Shown here one piece after another: positions 19,453 to 27,331 of a DNA stretch of 64,000 nt. Under the pieces are notes generated by a model. It was not told where the DNA came from. It saw only the letters and a list, made by a program, of their open reading frames with translations, and searched no databases. A program made the translations under genes and the position numbers. This DNA comes from CAZSRX01 sp964609675 [NCBI: uncultured Bacteroidota bacterium]. Its GTDB lineage: Bacteria > CLD3 > SB21. The stretch spans positions 1 through 64,000 of the forward strand of contig CAZSRX010000025.1 in the NCBI GenBank assembly GCA_964609675.1, in the 5' to 3' direction. The first letter of the stretch is position 1. Each line of letters begins with the position of its first letter.

Positions 19453-20685
19453 TTATTTAGCATAAGATAGAATGCGTTGTTCACCTTCGAGCTCTCTGTA
19501 GCGTTTGACATCATGCGAGACCTCCAGGGTGCCGAGATATTCGCCCTTTTCGTTGCGGAGGGCAAAATACTCGATGTGAACGAATTTACCATGCAGCTGG
19601 ATCCAGAACGGAGCGCGACTGGCTCTGCCGCTACGAAAATCGTCGATGATTTTATCGACAATGTGAGCGCTGGCCGGAGGATGACAATGACGCACATCGC
19701 GGTTGAGGATGGCGCGGTTGCGTTGAAAAATGCGTTCTGCACCCTGCGAAAAATACCGTACTTTATCGTGCCGATCCACAAAGGTCATATCAAACGGCAT
19801 GGTGTTCAGAATAGCCATCAATTCTTCAGCCGTAAACGAACCCGTGGGCAATTGTATCTGTTCGCCGGCGCGTTGTGCCTGTAGACTGGTTTCGTCTTTC
19901 GCCCACGCCGGCTTCCATGCTACCGGCGGATCGTAAAGACAAAATCCGATTTCAATGGATTGTTTGTGGATTTCATACCAATCGGCCTCGGTGAGTTTAT
20001 CCATCGCCATGGGAAACAGAATTTCTTCTTCCTTGGTGGTCATATCCACAACAGCCCGCACCGCGGGTCGGAGCACCATCTGAATCGCAGCAAGCCATTC
20101 TTCACGGGTAATACCTTCGGTTTTCAGGATCTCCATACTGCCTTTAATTTGTTCCCGGATTTCATCGTGTTTGCCCCACATAACTTTTGGCGGCCCGGTG
20201 ATGCCCTGTTTTTCAAGATAGGGGAAGAGAAGATATTCTTTCCGCTGATAGTGTTTATCCACATCAAATAACTGATTATACAGGGCGCGCAGAGGCATTG
20301 TTTCGACCATGGGGTCGGCCGATTCGCCGCTTTCGATACGGTCCAGAATGGACTGAATCTGCCGGGCAACTTTTTTCAATTCTGCGTTTTCTTTGATCAT
20401 CACATCCACGGGATGGCCGTCCGGTATCGCTTGAGAGGCGCTGACATCTACAACACCCTGCAGCACAGCAGAATGGGCATCGCACAATTTTAAAATTTCA
20501 GACTCCGGTAATCCTTCGGCGATTAATTCCTGTTCCACTTCCACAACCTCGCCGTAGGGGATTTGGCTTAATTGTTTCAGCAGTTCCTGTCGTACCCTGT
20601 CTTGCGATTCACCGGAATGCAATTTCAAAATCAGTTCTTTTAATTTGGCTTTACGCCGTTCGGAGTTATTGATGAGTTCGCTCAT
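19453..20685 (-). CDS. DUF438-hemerythrin-PAS protein
   Basis: About 410 residues from the ATG at 20685. Order: DUF438 (1-70; MSELINNSERRKAKLKEL), a hemerythrin-like four-helix domain (about 85-235; HYQRKEYLLFPYLEK, GKHDEI, TKEEEILFPMAM) that should bind a di-iron centre, then a PAS-like domain (about 285-400; LNTMPFDMTFVDRHDKVRYF). Such proteins are thought to sense or repair nitrosative damage. The frame continues upstream to a TTG at 20835, which would add a membrane segment and overlap the hemerythrin gene by 43 nt; I prefer 20685 because DUF438 proteins normally begin there. Confidence 0.85.
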   Translation of the reverse strand: MSELINNSERRKAKLKELILKLHSGESQDRVRQELLKQLSQIPYGEVVEVEQELIAEGLPESEILKLCDAHSAVLQGVVDVSASQAIPDGHPVDVMIKENAELKKVARQIQSILDRIESGESADPMVETMPLRALYNQLFDVDKHYQRKEYLLFPYLEKQGITGPPKVMWGKHDEIREQIKGSMEILKTEGITREEWLAAIQMVLRPAVRAVVDMTTKEEEILFPMAMDKLTEADWYEIHKQSIEIGFCLYDPPVAWKPAWAKDETSLQAQRAGEQIQLPTGSFTAEELMAILNTMPFDMTFVDRHDKVRYFSQGAERIFQRNRAILNRDVRHCHPPASAHIVDKIIDDFRSGRASRAPFWIQLHGKFVHIEYFALRNEKGEYLGTLEVSHDVKRYRELEGEQRILSYAK

Positions 20686-20792
20686 ACCTCTTGCCTTTGC
20701 TTTATTCAATAATTGAATATCTATTTTCTTGAAAACATTATGGGTTTCACTTTTTTTTGACTTGGAGTACAATGCGCCAAACAAAATAGTGG

Positions 20793-21341
20793 TTATAAAA
20801 AACACCGCGCTGAATATCCTGACAATAGGGTCCAAATGAGCGGGTGATCCGCATGATTCCCGTATGGTTGATCTCCTCCTGCATGAGCATGCGCATCCTC
20901 GCCGCCTTCGATGAAATGGAAATACTGCACGTAAGCCTCTAGGTACTCCCTTCCGGCTTTCACGTCATGGATATTGAGATTTTTAAGTTTCATAGCGCGG
21001 TCAAAAAATTCCCCAGCATGCGTATCACCATTTTCTAAACGCTGAACGGCGGCTTCCATAAGCCTGACATGATTTCGACCTACTTCATTTTCGGCTAGCA
21101 TGACGCCAATCGGTCCACCCTCACGTGGAACTCCTGCTTTTTCCAGCGCCGGAAAGAACAGATTTTCTTCTTTCGCATGATGAATAGAATCGGCCAATCC
21201 GCGGATAAAATCGATAATCGGTTCCAGGTGGCCGGAGGGAATAACGTGACCTTTTTCGGTACGTTGACACACCCGATTAAGCCCTTCCAGCATTTCGAGA
21301 ATTTTATCGTGCTCATCCATCAGGAATTGAGAGGCATTCAT
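20793..21341 (-). CDS. Hemerythrin-domain protein, unusual C-terminus
   Basis: About 182 residues from ATG 21341. The first helices carry the expected iron-ligand pattern: LMDEHDKILEML, SIHHAKEENLFFPALE and GRNHVRLMEAA. The final helix normally carries HI.KE...LFPMA; here the region reads FHFIEGGEDAHAHAGG followed by a tail unlike the family, so the last ligands may be missing or altered. In the operon it follows the NO reductase gene, which fits di-iron YtfE/ScdA-like repair or NO/oxygen binding. Start at 21404 is also open but adds a basic, non-conserved leader. Confidence 0.82.
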   Translation of the reverse strand: MNASQFLMDEHDKILEMLEGLNRVCQRTEKGHVIPSGHLEPIIDFIRGLADSIHHAKEENLFFPALEKAGVPREGGPIGVMLAENEVGRNHVRLMEAAVQRLENGDTHAGEFFDRAMKLKNLNIHDVKAGREYLEAYVQYFHFIEGGEDAHAHAGGDQPYGNHADHPLIWTLLSGYSARCFL

Positions 21342-21371
21342 CGGTAGGTCTTTCTTTTTAAAGCGATAAAC

Positions 21372-21443
21372 CCTGAAGGTCTTGTGCTGTCCGGAGGGAC
21401 TCAACCAATGGTTTTGTATCGGGCCTCACACAAGACCTTCAGG
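21372..21443. repeat. Intergenic hairpin repeat, GAAGGTCTTG type (copy 1)
   Basis: Inverted arms of 15 nt (21372-21386, CCTGAAGGTCTTGTG; 21429-21443) enclose a 42-nt loop, between the NO reductase and hemerythrin genes. The same core appears at 35001-35088, so this is a dispersed element and not just a terminator. No run of T follows on the operon strand. Confidence 0.75.
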
Positions 21444-21453
21444 AAATTGAAAT

Positions 21454-23691
21454 TTACTTTTCTTTTTTCATAAATGAAATCCAGCCCGCGCGGATGACGA
21501 ATATCAGGATGATGACGCCGCCGGCAATAAAGATGATATCCGGCAGCACGCGCATCCATGAGAATAATTTCATCGTTGCGCTGGTCGTGATTTCCGGACT
21601 GCGGGCATACCACATTCCGTATTTGACTGCATAATAAAATTGATAAAAACCCGAGGGAATTAGGCTGAATACCGTCATCGCCATCAGACCGCCGTTCAAG
21701 CCCCAGAAACTCCATTGGAGTAATTTGTCCGACCAGGAAATTTTCCTCACGATATGGCGCATCGAGAATAACATGAGCGCAATGGCCAGGAATCCGTACA
21801 CACCAAACAGTGCGGTATGCGCATGGATCGGCGTTGTGTTAATTCCCTGAATGTAATACAGCACAATCGGAGGATTGATGAGAAAACCAAACACGCCGGC
21901 GCCGATCAGATTCCAGAAAGCAACCGCAATAAAGAAATATAACGGCCATTTGTAATCATAATTCGGGCCTCCTTTCTCAATCAGATGGAGATTGTGCGCC
22001 GCCTCAAATCCCAGCAGGGTTAACGGAACGACTTCCAGAGCGGAAAAAACCGCGCCCAGCGCAATAATCGGCGAAGGCGTACCCGTCCAGTATAAATGAT
22101 GGAATGTGCCGATGACGCCGCTACCCAGATACAAGAAAATGCTGATGTACACGGTTTTCGTGGCAAACGATAAACTCACGGCACCGATGCGCGCCAGAAT
22201 GAATGCCAGCACCACGGTGGCAAAGACTTCAAAAAATCCCTCTACCCAGAGATGCACCACCCACCAGCGCCAGTATTCGGCCACCGATAAATGCGTCCCT
22301 TTTCCGTATAACAAACCCGCCATGTAAAATAACGGAATGGTAATGGAACTGTATAACAACAAATGCGTGAGACCGCCCTTATCTTTTTCATTTTTAATGG
22401 CGGGAATAATGGATCGCAGAACCAGAACCAACCAGATGATCATTCCTACAATCAGCAATAATTGCCAGACACGGCCAATTTCAATGTATTCATAACCCTG
22501 ATGGCCTAAATAGAAGCCGTCACCACCAAATTTTCCAGCCACCGACATCCAATTCCCGATCAGCGTGCCCATTACAACGACCACAACTGCCGCAAATAGC
22601 GCTATGACCCAGAAACGCTGTCCTTTGGGTTCTTTTCCAACAAACGGACCGATAAAAAGTCCTGTTGCCAGAAAACAGGTCGCAATCCAGAAAATAGACA
22701 ACTGAATATGCCAGGTTCTTACCGCTGCGTAAGGAAGGATGTGTCCAATATCCAGACCGAACAGTTTAGTCCCTTCCACGGTAAAATGGCCTGTGAGTGA
22801 TCCGGTAATCATTTGAATCACAAACAACGCCATGGCCGTGATAAAATAGACCACAACAGCTTTCTGACTGGGTGTGGGCGTTGGCTCGTCAATTTGTGTA
22901 ATGAGTTGCGGATTTTCATCGTCTTTGAGATAGCGCAAATAATAAAAAATGAAAACACCAATACCGAGTAAAAGCAGAATGACACTGACAATGGACCAGA
23001 TTAAAGCGTCCGGCATGGGCTCATTGCCAACCAGCGGATCATAAGGCCAGTTGGAGGTATAAGTAGCTTCCGTACCCGGCCGTAGGGTGCCCGCCGACCA
23101 GGCCAGCCATGCAAAGAAACTGGTCAATATAAATCCATCCTTATCATCGCGAACAATGCCGGGTTGTAAACCAATATCCGAATAACCTATTTTGAATAAA
23201 CGCGTGTAATAATCGGTCAGGCTTAAGAACGCTTCCGTTTGATGGGGCGTGAAGATTAGTTCACCGGTTGAAGCGTTGTACTTATTCTGTTTGATTTCAT
23301 CCTTTACCATGGCTGAGAGAGCCGCTTTTTTGGCTGATTCCATTTTGTCCAGATCAGACTGTGTAAATCCGGCCGCCAGCGCAGAATCCATACCTGCAAA
23401 ACGCGCCGCAATAAATAAACCGCTTCGATGCAGGTAATCCGCCGACCAATCCGGAGCCAGATACGAACCATGCCCCCATACCGTCCCGATATGCTGACCC
23501 CCACGGCTAAAGTAATAGTTTTGCCCGTCCAGAATATCCTTTTCGGTAAAGAGAACACGCCCCTCTTCCGTCTTAACGACTTTGGGAATCGGCGGTTTTT
23601 CTTTGTTAATCATGTATCCGCCAAAGAGCAAAACCCCAAAGGTGACACCCAGCAGAAAGAGCAGTATGGCTCTTGAAATCGAATTCCGCAT
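21454..23691 (-). CDS. norZ: Quinol-dependent nitric oxide reductase (qNOR)
   Basis: A 745-residue enzyme reducing 2 NO to N2O with electrons from quinol, in the inner membrane. The N-terminal helix (7-27) and periplasmic NorC-like part (about 30-225; DGQNYYFSRGGQHIGT, WGHGSYLAPDWSADYLHR) lack a CxxCH haem motif, as in qNOR. The NorB-like core follows with haem/metal ligands RTWHIQLSIFW (near 327), VVHLWVEGFFEVFATV (near 477) and the HHLYWTG pair (near 530). There is no norC gene, which fits a qNOR. The upstream TetR gene ends 14 nt before its start. Confidence 0.95.
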   Translation of the reverse strand: MRNSISRAILLFLLGVTFGVLLFGGYMINKEKPPIPKVVKTEEGRVLFTEKDILDGQNYYFSRGGQHIGTVWGHGSYLAPDWSADYLHRSGLFIAARFAGMDSALAAGFTQSDLDKMESAKKAALSAMVKDEIKQNKYNASTGELIFTPHQTEAFLSLTDYYTRLFKIGYSDIGLQPGIVRDDKDGFILTSFFAWLAWSAGTLRPGTEATYTSNWPYDPLVGNEPMPDALIWSIVSVILLLLGIGVFIFYYLRYLKDDENPQLITQIDEPTPTPSQKAVVVYFITAMALFVIQMITGSLTGHFTVEGTKLFGLDIGHILPYAAVRTWHIQLSIFWIATCFLATGLFIGPFVGKEPKGQRFWVIALFAAVVVVVMGTLIGNWMSVAGKFGGDGFYLGHQGYEYIEIGRVWQLLLIVGMIIWLVLVLRSIIPAIKNEKDKGGLTHLLLYSSITIPLFYMAGLLYGKGTHLSVAEYWRWWVVHLWVEGFFEVFATVVLAFILARIGAVSLSFATKTVYISIFLYLGSGVIGTFHHLYWTGTPSPIIALGAVFSALEVVPLTLLGFEAAHNLHLIEKGGPNYDYKWPLYFFIAVAFWNLIGAGVFGFLINPPIVLYYIQGINTTPIHAHTALFGVYGFLAIALMLFSMRHIVRKISWSDKLLQWSFWGLNGGLMAMTVFSLIPSGFYQFYYAVKYGMWYARSPEITTSATMKLFSWMRVLPDIIFIAGGVIILIFVIRAGWISFMKKEK

Positions 23692-23705
23692 AAGAAACTC
23701 CTTAG

Positions 23706-24305
23706 TTAGTTTTGATGTTCAGTTTGTAAAAAAATCAATCCTAAGCTTTTCCATATTTTCCGATGTTCTTCCATCAGATCAAAACCGAAGTGATTCATAC
23801 GCCATTTGGTGACCAATAATCGGTGAATGCCCATAATGGTATAAATAATATGATCGTTGGGAATATCCCAGCGAATCATTTTCTGCTGCTTGCATTCCAT
23901 AATCCAGCTGGCCAGCCGCTGATGCGCGAACGACATAATTTCCATAACGGCTTGGGTGAGTTTTTTTTCGTTCCGGAAGATTTCCTCGGCAAAAATGACC
24001 GAAGTCAGGGATGGATTTTCGGTAAAAAGCTTAAATACTTTTCCAAAAAAAATTTCCGATTTTTTAAACGGATTGGTCGTATCCTGGTCGGTTTGTTCGG
24101 ACAGTTGAGCGAGCGTATGCTTATACTCGGAAAGAATAGTAACCAGAATGCTGATTTTGCTTTTAAAATGACGGTATAATGCCGGTTCGGTTATCCCTAA
24201 GCGATGAGCAAGATTTTTCGTAGTCAATCCCTGAATGCCTTTTTGGGCGATGAGATCCAAGGCCGCTTCAAGGATTTCGTTCTGGCGTTCGGTTAATGCG
24301 GTCAT
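23706..24305 (-). CDS. TetR-family regulator of the NO-response operon
   Basis: About 200 residues. The N-terminal helix-turn-helix is clear (GLTTKNLAHRLGITEPALYRHFKSK) and is followed by a typical all-helical ligand domain. I chose ATG 24305, which has GGATCGG just upstream; ATG 24317 is also possible but lies four bases from the operator and has no ribosome site. The gene sits first in the operon, immediately behind a palindrome and a promoter, so it probably represses itself and the NO genes. The ligand is unknown; NO regulators are more often NorR, NsrR or Dnr types. Confidence 0.87.
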   Translation of the reverse strand: MTALTERQNEILEAALDLIAQKGIQGLTTKNLAHRLGITEPALYRHFKSKISILVTILSEYKHTLAQLSEQTDQDTTNPFKKSEIFFGKVFKLFTENPSLTSVIFAEEIFRNEKKLTQAVMEIMSFAHQRLASWIMECKQQKMIRWDIPNDHIIYTIMGIHRLLVTKWRMNHFGFDLMEEHRKIWKSLGLIFLQTEHQN

Positions 24306-24321
24306 GATCCGATCCATGTTA

Positions 24322-24337
24322 GTTAGTGTTCACTAAC
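24322..24337. promoter_or_regulatory. Probable TetR operator
   Basis: A perfect inverted repeat, GTTAGTG-TT-CACTAAC, lies immediately downstream of the -10 box and over the predicted transcription start of the tetR-norZ operon. Size, symmetry and place are typical of TetR-family operators. Binding is inferred. Confidence 0.75.
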
Positions 24338-24366
24338 AATATACGATACGGACCGCCAAAAAACAA
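24338..24366 (-). promoter_or_regulatory. Sigma70-like promoter of the NO operon
   Basis: On the minus strand TTGTTT (24366-24361) and TATATT (24343-24338) are separated by exactly 17 nt. The operator palindrome follows at once, so a bound repressor would block the start point. Confidence 0.65.
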
Positions 24367-24545
24367 GAAAAATTTTAAAAAAAATTTAATCCTTTTATAT
24401 GCTTAATTTACAATGAGATATTAAAACATTTCGACAAAAAATATTCCGTCACCCGATATTATAGAGCGCCAGAAGTAAAATGATTTTAAAAAACTACTTA
24501 TTTAAAAATCCCCTTCAACCCCGCTATCCTGAAGGAGGATATCAA

Positions 24546-24590
24546 ATGGATGAATGTACGGCCGATGCATCCGAAATGGGCGTAGGGTAA
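24546..24590 (+). CDS. Possible leader peptide or gene relic with strong ribosome site
   Basis: A 14-codon frame (MDECTADASEMGVG) begins seven bases after AGGAGG, one of the strongest Shine-Dalgarno sites in the window, divergent from the NO operon. Nothing convincing follows it. It may be a leader peptide or the 5' stub of a lost gene. The remaining sequence between 24367 and 24764 holds nothing else that I recognise. Confidence 0.25.
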   Translation: MDECTADASEMGVG

Positions 24591-24764
24591 AAAATTTTAT
24601 TGATGAATCATGCGAACAGCAATCAAGAGACCATTTGAATGATTTTTGTATTCGTTTTTATTTGGAGTCCTATGGTATCAGCGTGTTTCGAAGGCAAAAG
24701 ACATCTGTTTTTTTATTCCTTGCTTTACTTTTGAATAGGCGAGCCAAAAATAATTATCAAACCT

Positions 24765-26018
24765 TTATTTTGTCAAGATCATCTTACCGGACTTCACCTG
24801 CGATCCAGCCTGCAAGCGATATATATATACGCCGCTGGCGACGATATGACCGGCATGATCCCGTCCGTTCCACGTAACGTCATGAACGCCCGCTTCTTTC
24901 CTGCCGCTGACCAGTGTCCGGATTTCCTGCCCAAGCGTATTGTAGATTTTTAAAGACACCCGATCGTCAGTGGCCAGCTGATAACGAATGGTTGTGGATG
25001 GATTAAAAGGATTGGGATAGTTGGGATAGAGAATAAATCTTGTTGTCATTAAAGGATTATCTTCCACATTGACCATTACCGCAGAGCCGTTTTGTGATAC
25101 CAGCATGGACAACGGTATCCGGGTCATCTCGGCGGCAAATTTCATATTGCAGGTTTCCACCCGGTCATTGGTTGTATGGTAATACGGCGTATCATAATTC
25201 TCGATAAAAAAGAGGGTCTTGTATCCCTGCTGGTAGAAAGAATAACTGTCCGAAGCGTCGTTATACTGAGTGGTTCGGGTTGTACCCAGAGTGGTATATC
25301 GTCGCGTGCAGGTATCCGCAAGATTGGTTACGTCTGCGGAATTATTGTAATACGTCAGCTTGACTTTCCATTGATTAACCGTATCGGCGCAATAGCTTAT
25401 CATGTCATTATTCAGCATCATTTGGACGCGCTGGTTCCTGCTTCTGGCCCGCCGTGCGAGCGTATCACTCCCGACCAGACCTATTTCTTCCGCGGTGAAG
25501 GTCATGAATTGAATCGTTGATTTCGGCCGATAATGATGATTAAACATAACCCGGGCGGCTTCAATAACACCGGCTACGCCGCTGGCATTGTCATCGGCTC
25601 CCGGCGCATTCGTCAGCCGGTTGGCGTAATCCGATGTACAGTCATGATGGGCGCCAAGAATATAAATACTGTCCGGATTTTCCGTCCCGTTTAGCGTACC
25701 GATTACGTTGTACTGCCAGCCGGAGAAGGCGCTGTTCGTCAGCCAGAACGAATCCAGTACGGTATTTTCGCATCCGACAGCGATTAATTTATTCTTAATC
25801 CATTGAGCCACATTGCGGTAACCAGGGGCGCGGTAAAACCGCGTTCCGAAGTTCTGCAATTCCTGCATAACTGTACGGATGCTGTCCTGACTTACATCCG
25901 CACACATAGCGCGGATGAGCGAATCGTTTTCTGTGGAAATATTTGTCTGAATCTGGGCATTGGCATTATACCCGACGATGGTGAACCCAATCACCAGAAT
26001 TACCATTAATCGCTTCAT
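24765..26018 (-). CDS. Secreted M28 peptidase with T9SS sorting domain
   Basis: A 417-residue secreted protein: signal peptide (1-21, ending ANA), M28 metallopeptidase domain (about 30-310) and a C-terminal type A type IX secretion signal (about 335-417; YPNYPNPFNPSTTIRYQL, GQEIRTLVSG, GVYIYRLQAG, GKMILTK). Zinc and catalytic motifs are present: GAHHDCTSDY, GADDNASGV, TAEEIGLVGS, NNDMIS and YHTTNDR. It likely degrades peptides at the cell surface or outside. The neighbouring gene is a paralogue and shares near-identical DNA in the sorting domain. Confidence 0.92.
   Translation of the reverse strand: MKRLMVILVIGFTIVGYNANAQIQTNISTENDSLIRAMCADVSQDSIRTVMQELQNFGTRFYRAPGYRNVAQWIKNKLIAVGCENTVLDSFWLTNSAFSGWQYNVIGTLNGTENPDSIYILGAHHDCTSDYANRLTNAPGADDNASGVAGVIEAARVMFNHHYRPKSTIQFMTFTAEEIGLVGSDTLARRARSRNQRVQMMLNNDMISYCADTVNQWKVKLTYYNNSADVTNLADTCTRRYTTLGTTRTTQYNDASDSYSFYQQGYKTLFFIENYDTPYYHTTNDRVETCNMKFAAEMTRIPLSMLVSQNGSAVMVNVEDNPLMTTRFILYPNYPNPFNPSTTIRYQLATDDRVSLKIYNTLGQEIRTLVSGRKEAGVHDVTWNGRDHAGHIVASGVYIYRLQAGSQVKSGKMILTK
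24903..25031. repeat. Near-identical T9SS-domain DNA segment (copy 1)
   Basis: These 129 bp match 26193-26321 at all but one position (T at 24915 against C at 26205). They encode the PNPFNPST...EIRTLVSG part of the sorting domain. The flanking peptidase domains are much more diverged. Confidence 0.95.
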
Positions 26019-26054
26019 GAATTATTCCTTTTCAGTGTTGTAAGATTCAGCGGA

Positions 26055-27296
26055 TTATCGTATTAATGTCATCTTATTTGATTTGATATATTTCCCGGCC
26101 TGAAGTCTGTATATGTAAATGCCGCTGGCCACTCCCTTACCGTTATTGTCCTTGCCATCCCATGGAACCTCATGTTCACCGGCTGTCTGGTAGCCGCTGA
26201 CCAGCGTCCGGATTTCCTGCCCAAGCGTATTGTAGATTTTTAAAGACACCCGATCGTCAGTGGCCAGCTGATAACGAATGGTTGTGGATGGATTAAAAGG
26301 ATTGGGATAGTTGGGATAGAGTCTGAATCCCTGAACCGCGACCTCTCCATTGATGGCCACGGCGGTTAACGGCTCTACTTTGGCAAGCTCCGCCAGCGAC
26401 GCGAATGCCAGTTTGGTGGCATTATAAAAATAGGACTGATTAAAAATACTGATCCGGTCACTGGTGGAATGGTAATACGGATTGAAATCATTGTTATAGT
26501 ATGCCTCAATCAGTAAATTAGCCGAAAAGCCCTTGTTCCAGAATGAAGCATGATCACTGGCGGTCGCTCCCGGATTGATAATAACCGGATTGACGCCGAT
26601 GGCATAGACCGAATCCACCGCTTTAATTTTAAGCGCCTGGGAAGCGGATTGCGCGTAGTTCCGTGTATGGATTTCAATCAGTCCGTCGTTATTGCTGTCG
26701 TAGGCAATCATATCCAGATTGATAACGCCCTTGATGTTCTGGCTACTGGCGAAGGCCTGGTTGGCATAATACGCGCTGCCGTACAGACCCACTTCTTCAC
26801 GATCCCATAAGGCATATATTATTGTGCTCGGGGAAATCCGCTTAGATAGAATCCTTGCCGTTTCTAAAACAGCCGCGGTGCCGCTGGCATTGTCATCGGC
26901 GCAGTAACTCGTTACGGCGTCCCAGTGCGCGCAGATAATATATTCCGGCGATGGATCCTGATTGCCATACTGTACGGCATATATATTTCTACCGTTGTAG
27001 CCGGATTGTGTGAAATACTGATTGGTTACCGTCAGCCCGAAACCGGATAAAGTTTGTGCAATATAATTGCCGGCCGTGGTATAGGTGGCGCTGCTGGGCA
27101 GCCGTGATGTAATTTTTGTTTTCACGCCGTTCACCCAAACCGAGTCTTCCCCGCTCAGATCGCGTACGTACTTTACAAGCGAATCCAGCCGGATCTGGCC
27201 GAGTAAATTTTGAATAACCGTATCCTGCATAACCTGCGCCCGGCTTCCCGTGGTCGCCAGAACGGCAAGCGTAAGAATCAATACTATTTTTTTCAT
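26055..27296 (-). CDS. Secreted M28 peptidase with T9SS sorting domain (second copy)
   Basis: About 413 residues from ATG 27296, which opens a clean signal peptide (MKKIVLILTLAVLATTGSRA). The frame extends further upstream to 27416, but that part is polar and overlaps the next gene. The M28 domain has AHWDAVTSY, ADDNASGTA, WDREEVGLYGS, NLDMIAYD and YHSTSDR; the C-terminal T9SS domain has YPNYPNPFNPST and a final KSNKMTLIR. Together with the neighbouring gene and the HExxH peptidase it forms an exported protease cluster on the same strand. Confidence 0.92.
   Translation of the reverse strand: MKKIVLILTLAVLATTGSRAQVMQDTVIQNLLGQIRLDSLVKYVRDLSGEDSVWVNGVKTKITSRLPSSATYTTAGNYIAQTLSGFGLTVTNQYFTQSGYNGRNIYAVQYGNQDPSPEYIICAHWDAVTSYCADDNASGTAAVLETARILSKRISPSTIIYALWDREEVGLYGSAYYANQAFASSQNIKGVINLDMIAYDSNNDGLIEIHTRNYAQSASQALKIKAVDSVYAIGVNPVIINPGATASDHASFWNKGFSANLLIEAYYNNDFNPYYHSTSDRISIFNQSYFYNATKLAFASLAELAKVEPLTAVAINGEVAVQGFRLYPNYPNPFNPSTTIRYQLATDDRVSLKIYNTLGQEIRTLVSGYQTAGEHEVPWDGKDNNGKGVASGIYIYRLQAGKYIKSNKMTLIR
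26193..26321. repeat. Near-identical T9SS-domain DNA segment (copy 2)
   Basis: Partner of 24903-25031 at a fixed offset of 1290 bp with one mismatch. Direct orientation means recombination between the copies could delete most of one peptidase gene. Confidence 0.95.
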
Positions 27297-27331
27297 GTGC
27301 TGGCTTTCGAAATCATGAAAGGTTGGTGCGT

